Below are positions 56,146 through 64,000 of a DNA stretch of 64,000 nt, one piece after another. Location of the stretch: assembly GCA_963682025.1 (NCBI GenBank), contig OY821519.1, positions 7,380,168 to 7,444,167 on the forward strand, read 5' to 3'. The position numbers and the translations under genes were made by a program. Under the pieces are notes generated by a model. That model had not been told where the DNA came from and did no database searches. It saw only the letters and a list, made by a program, of their open reading frames with translations. The stretch is from Cordilura impudica (lineage: Eukaryota; Arthropoda; Insecta; Diptera; Scathophagidae). Numbering within the stretch: the first letter of the stretch is position 1; each line of letters starts with the position of its first letter.

Positions 56146-59000
56146 TTAAGCTGCAGCAAGTGCATTAATATGGGAGAATTCTGAATTCATACACCTTATA
56201 TTGAAATTTTGAGTGAGTCTAATGATTTTATGTGTAACTAACTCTATACCTGCTATATCATGAAGACGTTTGTTGGAAAAGAACCATGGAAGGTTATACA
56301 TTAGTTTCAATAACCTATTTTGACTTATTTGCAACTTTTTAATATGACAATTTGCACTGGTAGACCACACAGGAACAGCATGGAACATAACTGCATGGAA
56401 AATTAACTTAAAAATTAGTTTTTTATTTTTTATATTGAGGCTGGATTTTCGATTTATTAAGGGATGAGATGAGTTAGTACATTTATCTTATTTGTTATAT
56501 AAGGTATGTGGTCCTTAAATTTCATTTTGGGGTCAAGAATAACGCCTAGATATTTAACTTTTTGTTCCCATTGTATTGAAGTGTTATTTAAATTTATATA
56601 TGTCTGAGGGATAAAACAATCTTTCCGTTTTCTGGTAAAGTATATCGTTTGTGTTTTATCATAGTTTAACCTTATTTTCCACTTATTAAAATAACTTACA
56701 ATTTCAGCTAAAGCCCTTTGTAGATTGATAGAGTACAATACTCAAATTGCGGAAAATCGGCTGTATATAAATTATAAAGGACAGGTGACAGACATGACCC
56801 TTGAGGACAAACGGCTATTATAGGTCTACTATTAGAACAGGATGCGCCAATATGAACTTTAAAGGTGCGAGAGGAAAGAAAACTTTGAATAAGTTTTGTG
56901 AGTTGGATAGGGAAGTTTAAATTTATCATTTTATAAACAAGTCCGTCATGCCATACAGAATCGAATGCAGCTTTGGCATCGAGCAGTACAATGCCAATCG
57001 ATTTTTGGTGGGTTAAATTGTTTTTAACTAAGTTTCATATTCTTATTAAAGGGTGTATAGTATTGTGCTCTCTACGAAAGCCAAATTGTTAAGGTGGAAT
57101 AATATTTTCGGTTTCCATGAAATTTGTCAATCTTTCTTTAATTACCTTTTCAAGAATTTTACTCACACTTGATAACAAGCTAATGGGGCGGTAAGAAGAT
57201 GGATCAACTGCATCTTTACCAGGCTTTTTAATGGGAATTACTTCGGATTCTTTAAATTCTTGGGGAAAATAAGAAAATTAAAGACATGCATTTATTATTA
57301 TTGTCTTTAATACCCTTAATGGGAAGTGCTTTTTAATGATTTTATTATATTTGAAATGTGTGAGGTGTTAGTTAAATACATATCTATTGGATTTAAGCTA
57401 TTTTATCTAAACGCGTCTAGACCCAGGAAAAACAAACATTACCAAATAATGGGTTTTAGAATGAGATGTAACTGGTTGAAGTTTGCCTGATAAACTCATT
57501 ATTTTAACACGGTGATGTCATTGGAGGTAGCTAGTTGCCTAGGAACTCATTATTTTTACTGTGATAGTAATGCAGTATGCAAGGCGCTGGCATAAAATAT
57601 AAGTAGCTGTATAACACATTATTAGTAACGCCTTATTTTCACTTTCGAAGTAATGCAGTGGGCAGTGGTAGGTCATTATTGGTAATGCAAAAATCAATGA
57701 GCTGCTATTACGAAATTTTTCCTGGGGAGTATCATTAACTAAAGATGTTGTTATAGTATCGCCAAGATTTGCTGAAGTTGTGTTACTTGAACAAAATGTT
57801 TCTGACAAAATTTCACATTTTTCTTTATTGGTGGTGAAACGGGAACCATTTTGTTTTAAAATTGGGATACTTGTTGACTTTTTCCTTAATATTTTAGTTA
57901 AATTCCAAAAAGGGGGAGAGTTCTTCTCTAACGATGAAAGCAAGTGATCCCATGACTTATTTCTAAACAAAATAATTTCATCACGGATTCTCAGATTTAG
58001 AATTTTCATCTGATAAAACTCATTTAATTTTCTGAAACGCTGCCAGTTTCGTCGATAACCATTTCTTTGTTGGATCATGTACTTAACATAGTAGGGAAGT
58101 TGTTTTCTTCCAATTGAGGGATATCTCTTTGGAACACTGAAATCGACTGCATTATTTAAAGTATTTCTGAACTGTATAAGAGATTGGTCAATATGTTCAG
58201 TGCTTAAAATATCATCAATATTGGGTACATTCAGGTGTCTATTTAAAAATGTCGAAAATTTATTCCAGTTATCATTAACAAAATCATATTTGAAAAAAGT
58301 TGAGCTGTATAGTTGCCACTTAGAGTAATTTTAACAAGTAAATGATCTGAGCTGAGATCATTTATGACTATTGCAGGGGATATCAAACTAGGTACATTCG
58401 TAAGAAAGATGTCTAATGTAGAGCCTTGTCTATTTGCACTTGTCGGAATGTGAGTATGATCACAAGGATAAATAATATCTATATTGTAAGATTGTAATTT
58501 CTCGAATAAAATATTGCCCCAACAGTTTGCTCTTATGCAAGCCCAAGACTGATGCCTGCAATTAAAATCACCACCTAATATAATTTTATCATTTCCGCTG
58601 AGTCTATGAATATCCGAAGCAAATTGTTGTTTCCTTATGCCCCCTATACCAGCCAAGCCGCCAGGATAGTAGCATGAGTATATATTGATTGGACCGATAT
58701 TGGTGAAAAGTTTAATGCCGACATTTTCGATAATGGCTGTATTAGCAATAGGTAAAACTTGATGTGCTATATTTTTTCTAATAATTACAGCGACTCCGCC
58801 CCCTCTGACATCAACCCTATCGCATCTATAGATTTTAAATTCACTGTTTCTAATAGATATTTAAGTTAGCATTTAGCCCTGTTTCAGATACTAAGCAAAT
58901 ATGTATATTATGACTATTAAAAAATTGGAATAACTCCAAATAATTGTTACGAATGCCTCTAGCATTCCAAGTTATTATATTAATTCCATAGTTATTCATT
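56146..59000 (-). pseudogene. LINE ORF2: endonuclease and reverse transcriptase, broken
   Basis: The start ATG at 59000 gives MNNYGINIITWNARGIRNNY, the N-terminal motif of APE-type endonucleases. VSETGLNAN supplies the catalytic E. After a frameshift near 58860, RGGGVAVIIRKNIAHQ, LGGDFNCRHQSW and SSDHLLVKI complete the endonuclease (to about 58300). The RT starts with SSYRPISLLSSVSKILEK (about 57200), then GIVLLDAKAAFDSVWHDGL (near 56990) and CPQGSCLSPVLYNLYTADFP (near 56790). Directly after, the frame shifts from FPQFEYCTL to SINLQRALAEIVSYFNKWKI, so the segment with the catalytic FADD box is deleted (about 56730). The thumb and C-terminus follow (VKYLGVILDPKMKFKDHI; AVPVWSTSANCHIKKLQ) to a stop at 56146. 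This would copy LINE RNA at the target site, but it is inactive here. Confidence 0.9.
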
Positions 59001-60116
59001 ATGATAAAAATTTGCATGCAAGATTAGTAATAACCTCAAACCAATCTGCTTTGTTTCTAAATTTTTTAAGATTAGTAATTAATTCTATGGTTAAAATTTT
59101 AATTTCTGGCAGAGAGAATAATTATTCACGACCACCCGCTTGATTTGGTTTTGTGCTGTGGTTGTTGTTGTTTATAATAACAGCACTTCGTTGTTGCCAA
59201 TTTCTGTTTATGTTAGGTACATTTTAACACAATGTGTTAGGGAAACTGCTTTTGTAAGCACTGGTAGAAGGAAGTCCAGTGTTAAGATAACCTCGATGAC
59301 AAGGTGCTGGTTGTGTTCGCTGTTTGATGCTTATGAAATTTATCTTACTTGGACATTGGTCGAACGTTGATTTGTGAGGTCCATTGCAATTTGCACATTT
59401 AGCGGCGGAATCTTGACAATCGGAGGTCCTATGTTGAACGGCATAATTAGCACAAAAAGTTTTGACCTTACAGCGGCTAGAGCCATGGCCAAACATTTGG
59501 CAGTTGTAGCATTGAGTGATTTGGGTTTTTTTTTGCCTGTTGAAATTCCCACTTCACCTTCATATAATCAATTATAGAGTATTTTTGACAGAGCTCTCTG
59601 ATTGTATTTTTTGTCTTTGGAAATAAACGACGTAAATTACATATTCCGAGTTGTAGTGGCACTTTTTTAAAACGATCTTTACATCCAGGCATTGCAACCC
59701 CATATCATTAAGTTGTTTTTTTTTTATAATCATTGGATCATGCTTATCTAAACCAAAGAGCAGTGCTTTATAAGGTTTATCATTTTTTGTAGCATAGCTA
59801 AAGAATTCGTACTTATCTGAGAGTACATTGCAGATGGTTTCGAAATCTAATTTGGGCTTAAGAAACAATTTGAGATCAATTGAGATTTTTCTTATGGCAT
59901 AGTCTGAGATCTTGCTCATCTTACAGAGCTTATGAACTTCTTCAACTTTACATTTTAAGATGGTAATTGGGGGAACATGTATTTGTACTGGTTTTTTTCA
60001 CTATTATTTTATCGTCTAATTTGTCATCTTCAATAGTTTGAAGCGGAGAAAAATAATTATTGTTGTTTAATGCACTCGGTGCATTATTTTTTGTTTTTTT
60101 GCTTTTTATTATTCAT
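59000..60116 (-). pseudogene. LINE ORF1: gag-like protein with zinc knuckles, broken
   Basis: The likely start ATG is at 60116. A frame break lies near 59950, then MSKISDYAIRKISIDLKLFL and KYEFFSYATKNDKPYKALLF, which match the PRE_C2HC region of jockey gag proteins. Two frameshifts follow. Three knuckles follow at 59345-59510: CYNCQMFGHGSSRC (CX2CX4HX4C, intact), CANYAVQHRTSDC (second Cys replaced by Tyr) and CANCNGPHKSTFDQC. Two in-frame stops come later (about 59220 and 59125), then LTIELITNLKKFRNKADWFE to a TAA at 59002-59000 whose last A is also the A of the ORF2 ATG. It would bind LINE RNA. Confidence 0.85.
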
Positions 60117-60376
60117 ATTATTGACGCCTGTTGCGTTCACATTGTCACTTAAAAGTGCACGTTTAATGTTGTTTGGTTGTTTTTGTTTATTTGCAAACGT
60201 TATATTGTTATTGTATATTGTTATTGTATATGTTTATTTAAATTTTTGTTGTTCTTTTTTGTTAGGGGATTGCTAATCCCTATGTTGGATTCTTAATCCG
60301 TTTGTTTTTAATTTTTAACAAATTTTTAATTTTTGTTGGTAGCTTTGAAAACTGTTTTGCTATTAACGCACAATAT

Positions 60377-60411
60377 ATGTCTACTGACAACCGCGGTTTA
60401 ATAGAGACTGA
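60377..60411 (-). promoter_or_regulatory. Internal LINE promoter: initiator and DPE
   Basis: TCAGTC (complement of 60406-60411, its T from the target site) fits the Initiator TCAKTY with the element's second base as +1. AGACAT lies exactly at +28 to +33 (complement of 60377-60382) and fits the downstream promoter element RGWYV. This Inr+DPE layout is known from jockey, Doc, F and I elements. Confidence 0.7.
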
Positions 60412-60422
60412 CCAATTTTTTT
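60411..60422. repeat. 12-bp target duplication of the LINE, right copy
   Basis: ACCAATTTTTTT matches 55897-55908. Confidence 0.8.
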
Positions 60423-61303
60423 AAGCTTCTGAAATGAAATGTTATTAAATTCTGAAAACCAAATAATACATATTATGATAACAAGCTTTAAACAATCGTT
60501 TAATATACTTTTTTTAATATTTATGTAAAAGAAAAACATTACTCTGTTCAACAGCCAAACATGAGAAGACCAAAAAACGAGGCTAGTGTACATAGGGTAA
60601 TGAGGAGTCACTGAGCCTGAGTCCGTTGTCGATTTTATTCTGCCATATTTAGAAATCTAAATAATTGAAAAAATTATAAAAAATGCAGTTCATAATTTTT
60701 TGAAAAATCATTATTAAAAATTAAAAGTTATTTCTGTTTTGGGTGAACGTTACCATCACGTAAAGTCATACATGAATCAACTTGCTGGTGGTAAGTAGAT
60801 ACATATATTTCAGCACGATATTACGTGGATTAATGTGAGAACAACATTGCTTTTGATTGTATTCAAAACATGCATAACGATTTGATTATGACAACAAACG
60901 TTTCAATTATGTTGTTGTTATTATTAATTATCACCCCGTTTATCTTATACATTTTCAATGATATATGTAGCTCCATTGTATTTGTATTATTTCAACAAAT
61001 ATTTCATTTGAACCGCACATACGCACATTCATATACTTGAAATGAACAAATTGATAAATTAGAATCTTACAGACAGCAAGTGGTTGTAGTCTTTTTATAA
61101 ACACGTACGTTACCGCATCCCGAACGTTTAAAATCTTATCTAAAAGCATTAAATTCTAATGTACTGCTAGAGGCATGACTGTCAGATTTACCGATTAGTA
61201 GGCATTTGCTGATTTTTTTCTGTCAACAATTTCTAAAGCACAGATATTGGTGTAATATATAAACAAAATATCAATTTTGGTGTCAAATTTAAATTCATTT
61301 TAA
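60423..61303. other. AT-rich DNA, no recognisable gene
   Basis: The minus frames at 60423-60611 and 60955-61149 have no family motif. No repeat end was found. Confidence 0.4.
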
Positions 61304-61698
61304 TCTATAATATTAATAAGTAAGGCTATTTCTTGTGACCGATGATTTGTTAAACATTTTAGCTGCCCACCAGACTTACAGATTTTCAAATTTCTAATTT
61401 TTTTTTGGAGTTATGCTCATATAAAGTTGCTTCTAACACATACGTAAAAATTTACAATTCTATTTGTGTGTTTATTAAATCTATTAATTTGTTTGGAAAA
61501 AAAAATTAGTTTGTTTTCTTTATTCACAATAATAATTGTGTTGAATTGAAAAATTTTTTTGGGCATAAACCAAAAAACTGTTGATTTCTGAAGAGTCTCA
61601 AATTGATTAGCATACCTTTAGGGTCAATTATTTATTAAATGGAAAAAATAAAATTTCCTAGAATTTACACTCGAATTTCTAGGGCTGGAATCTGTTAG
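61304..61698 (+). mobile_element. Short Helitron-like repeat, diverged copy
   Basis: It begins TCTATAATATTAATAAGT after A and ends GGCTGGAATCTGTTAG before T, so the CTAG has become TTAG. It is the longest copy of this family, with extra sequence near 61510-61590. Confidence 0.72.
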
Positions 61699-62089
61699 TA
61701 TATATGAATATTCAAAATAAACGGCGGACGAATAAAACAACTATTTCGGCTTATTCTGTAGCAATTGGACTAATGAATGGTTCAAGCACAGACTAACAGT
61801 TTATTATTATTAAATGCACTTTTTATTTAAAAAATTTCCTCGTGTTTAAAATGTGCCAAAAACTAGGAAGAGTGTTGTTTTCAACGATGCCAACTTTTTT
61901 CGATCAAAAAGCGCTAAACAGTACCTCAAAAAGCGGTAAAAGCGCTAAATTAGAATGAAGCGAAAAGCAATAGAAAGCGCTAGTATTTTATGTTAATGGA
62001 TATAAAAAAAGATATGAACTACGCACACTGGGAATTTTTGTATGGAGGTGAGGGAAAAAAGATATAGGTCGCAATTTAAGAGATAACTG
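61699..62089. other. Spacer with repeated AAAGCGCTA motif
   Basis: Between 61908 and 61985, AAAGCGCTAAA, AAAAGCGGTAAAAGCGCTAAA and GAAAGCGCTAG occur within 80 bp. No coding motif is seen. Confidence 0.4.
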
Positions 62090-62600
62090 GATGAAATTTG
62101 GAACATACATTTACATTGGGCCAAGGACAAACCCTATTGAAAATGGTGAAAATCGGTCCATGTTTGGACCTAGCGCCCATACAAATTTTTCACAAAAATT
62201 CGCTTAAATTCCACTAGGATCGGTAAATATAGATGAAATTTGGGGTTGTTTTTATCCAAGAACTGATCCTGTTAAATTTCGGCGGGATCGGGCTACTCGG
62301 AGGGGCACCCCCCATACAAAGTGAATTTTTAACATCATATATCTGGAGTTCTATGATAGCCAAAGCCCTGAAATTTTGTTTTAGATGCCAGAGTATGAAT
62401 TTAAATAGTCTTGCCAAAAATGGGTGGGCTCGGGCTACTGGGCGGGCACAAATTTAGTTTTATTTATTTAGTAATACACAAAAATAATCAAAATAAATAA
62501 AGTTAGAGAAATGTATATCGTTACTATAATGTAACAAAAAAATTTAAATGATTTTTTTAATTTTTAATTTATTATTTATTTTAAATCTATTTTTAATTTA

Positions 62601-63095
62601 TTATTCTAAAAGAGCCTTAACGTCGTCGCTTATAACACTATGCTTTTTCTGGCTAAATGAAGGAGTTAAATGTGAGATCATGGGATCTGATGTTACCATC
62701 ATTCGGTGCATAATATCTTCGTTGGTGACAATTCGACTGCATTTTCTAAGGCGATATTTTTTATAGTCTTTGTTACGACTTTCCTGAGCCTCTTCGGATA
62801 GTAAGCCTACAGGAAAAATACACTTTTCAATTATATATTTTCCATGAATCAGAATTTTGTGAAGTGTAGGTGGCATATTGTACCACTCGTACAGTGCAAC
62901 AAACTCTTTTGCCGCCTCCAGACAAAAATCACCAAATTTTTTTGGATCTACTACCTCGCTGATTGTTATAGCTTCGAGAATTATTGAAAACCTCTTGATT
63001 ATGTTTTCATCTAGACCCCTGATTTCGGAAACCAAAGCAGGATTAGCAAAGAATCTTCGTGACGTATTTCCTGAATTTGTCGTATCAATGAACAA
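62601..63095 (-). CDS. Conserved TE-associated protein of unknown function, C-terminal fragment (164 aa)
   Basis: This is the longest undisrupted frame in the window outside repeat arrays. Key blocks are NSGNTSRRFFANPALVSEI near the N-terminus, YEWYNMPPTLHKILIHG in the middle, then VGLLSEEAQESRNKDYKKYR and TNEDIMHRMMVTSDPMISHL. I recognise this block order from uncharacterised, transposon-linked proteins in arthropods, in which a Met-Pro-Pro-Thr-x-His-Lys-x-Leu-Ile-His-Gly segment is followed by LSEEAQExRNK. I cannot assign a catalytic role. No zinc finger, DDE residues or membrane segment are visible. The protein seems to start in mid-domain and has no upstream coding sequence, so it is probably a C-terminal piece. 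It lies antisense inside a sequence that ends in a Helitron-type terminus, consistent with capture of a fragment. Confidence 0.6.
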   Translation of the reverse strand: MFIDTTNSGNTSRRFFANPALVSEIRGLDENIIKRFSIILEAITISEVVDPKKFGDFCLEAAKEFVALYEWYNMPPTLHKILIHGKYIIEKCIFPVGLLSEEAQESRNKDYKKYRLRKCSRIVTNEDIMHRMMVTSDPMISHLTPSFSQKKHSVISDDVKALLE

Positions 63096-63169
63096 CTATA
63101 AATACTTATGCGTGGAGAATCAACTTTACTTTTACTGTACGTTAACTTCTCTTGGCAAATTTTGGTATT

Positions 63170-63220
63170 ATATTATAAAAATTAATATAATATAATATAA
63201 TATAATATAATATAATATAA
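63170..63220. repeat. (TATAA)n pentanucleotide microsatellite
   Basis: About nine TATAA units lie directly before the Helitron-type hairpin. Confidence 0.9.
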
Positions 63221-63247
63221 TGCTGCGGAGCAGCAGGGATCCTCTAG
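63221..63247 (+). other. Helitron-type 3' terminus: hairpin plus CTAG
   Basis: TGCTGC-GGA-GCAGCA, the spacer GGGATCCT, CTAG, then T. Confidence 0.7.
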
Positions 63248-63374
63248 TTTCTATAAAAAAAATCATACAGGTAGCCAACGGAAAAACACATAATTAAAAA
63301 TGTGTACTTTCCTTTTTTCATTTTTGTCCACGCACATTTATTAGCGTTTATTACTTTGCTACCGGAATCATAAA

Positions 63375-63560
63375 AATCAAATAAGTACAAAAAATTTTCA
63401 TATAGAAACAATCTATTCAATTAAAACATAACAATTATCACAATGTTCAATAAATCGCTGATGAAGGCTGAAATGCCAGAAACCGGTCCGATTAAGAATA
63501 AAGTGCAGTTATGAATTTTTGAAATATATGCTTTCTTCTTCTTTACACGCACCATTTAAA
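63375..63560 (+). mobile_element. SINE-like repeat, second copy, with hammerhead-like motif
   Basis: AAAAAATTTTCATATAGAAACAATCTATTC and CACAATGTTCAATAAATCG align with the repeat at 40512-40590. After the hammerhead-like segment come GTGCAGTTATGAATTTTTGA and CTTTCTTCTTCTTTACACGC, also seen alone at 37712-37775. The tRNA-like head of the 40.4-kb copy is absent. Confidence 0.55.
63453..63493 (+). ncRNA. Hammerhead-ribozyme-like motif (type I layout)
   Basis: Stem I pairs AATCG (63453-63457) with CGATT (63489-63493). The core CTGATGA is at 63458-63464. Stem II is GGC (63466-63468) with GCC (63475-63477) and loop TGAAAT. The GAA core is at 63479-63481. Stem III is ACC (63482-63484) with GGT (63485-63487), a palindrome without a loop, as in short-stem-III hammerheads that act as dimers. 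C63488 is in the cleavage position, after GT. One flaw is an A-A mismatch (63465, 63478) at the base of stem II, where a G-C pair is expected, so activity may be reduced or lost. Confidence 0.6.
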
Positions 63561-64000
63561 CAAATAAACTTTTGTTTATTCCTTTTTTTTCAATTCTGAG
63601 AATCATAAAAAGTCATCAATGTTTTTCCAAAGAATTTTGTGGATATCTCGAGCAAATTTTTGAAATTCATACCTTCACTTAATTGTGAATAAAAGCGAAA
63701 CGCGTTCATCGATTTTCATGATTTATGTCTCATTTTGTTCATAGGTTATGTTCATATGGTTACGTGGAAGTAATATGACTTGACACTTTTTTACCCTTTT
63801 GGATTTTTTATGAATTAAAAAAAAAATCAATATTTTAGGCAAAAAATATTTTTTTTTTCTTCATACATTTATTTATAACTGCGAAACTGTTGCTTATGTA
63901 GCGAAACATTATATGAACAGATGAAAGCAATTGTAATTCTTGATTTTTCTAAATTTGTTTCAGCAAAATCCGGCTAGTGGTTCTCGAGTTATGTTAAACA
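63561..64000. other. AT-rich DNA, no recognisable gene
   Basis: No motif recognised. The less AT-rich block GCGAAACGCGTTCATCGATTTTC near 63688-63712 has no evident function. Confidence 0.35.

Larger units (their letters stand above)
55909..60410 (-). mobile_element. Jockey-clade LINE, structurally complete, 4.5 kb
   Basis: On the minus strand it opens CAGTCTCTATTAAACC at 60410 and ends in (AATTG)n at 55909, flanked by a 12-bp duplication. In order: a short 5' UTR with an internal promoter, ORF1 (gag-like, CCHC knuckles), ORF2 (endonuclease, reverse transcriptase), a 3' UTR of about 240 bp with AATAAA and the pentanucleotide tail. The ORFs carry several frameshifts and stops, and the RT lacks its FADD box, so the copy is dead although its ends are intact. 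A shorter relative lies at 46690-48060. Confidence 0.9.
62090..63247 (+). mobile_element. Helitron-like element with an antisense ORF (5' end unresolved)
   Basis: The 3' terminus is clear: hairpin TGCTGC-GGA-GCAGCA at 63221-63235, an 8-base spacer, CTAG at 63244-63247, then T. Upstream, 62230-62455 holds two units of the GGGGCACCCCCCATACAAAG family, and 62105-62190 holds a block resembling the palindrome-ended repeat. Whether all of these belong to one element is an inference, since no TC start was fixed. Confidence 0.45.

Overview
This looks like a very AT-rich, intergenic or intronic stretch of an insect genome, most likely a higher fly (inference from the mix of jockey-type LINEs, hAT and mariner elements, Helitron-like repeats, an INE-1/DINE-1-like repeat and abundant CA and CAA microsatellites). 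I see no convincing host protein-coding gene. Nearly all longer reading frames are decayed transposon proteins or chance translations of repeats.

Layout. 1-12.2 kb is a nest of transposons. A LINE reverse transcriptase fragment is split by a 4,725-bp hAT element with an exact 8-bp target duplication, and a Helitron-like element sits inside the hAT. Next comes a second Helitron-like element carrying a 1.3-kb minisatellite, inserted in a palindrome-ended repeat. 12.2-14.9 kb is unique AT-rich DNA. 14.9-24.5 kb holds two multi-kilobase arrays of the same 17-18-bp repeat in opposite orientation around a 2.4-kb centre, a fold-back architecture. 26.9-29.2 kb is a repeat with a 1.9-kb heptanucleotide satellite inside it. 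31.6-33.6 kb holds two palindrome-ended repeats facing each other, 34.9-35.9 kb a dead mariner, 38.0-38.7 kb a hairpin-rich MITE, 40.4-41.8 kb a SINE-like repeat and a DUF4371-like transposase remnant. 42.2-55.6 kb is a dense mosaic of palindrome-ended repeats, short Helitron-like elements (A|TC...CTAG|T), LINE fragments and a pogo-like end. 55.9-60.4 kb is a structurally complete jockey-clade LINE on the minus strand, with a 12-bp target duplication, an Inr plus DPE promoter, overlapping ORFs (TAATG) and a deleted catalytic FADD box. 61.3-63.6 kb holds more Helitron-like ends, a conserved antisense ORF and a hammerhead-ribozyme-like motif.

Nothing here forms a gene pathway. The window records repeated waves of insertion: LINE, then hAT, then Helitron, with several repeats carrying internal arrays that expanded. 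The most notable signals are the hammerhead-like motif at 63453-63493, whose stem I appears to co-vary with a second copy at 40584-40624; the 9.6-kb fold-back arrays; and the repeat family bounded by a 24-bp perfect palindrome.
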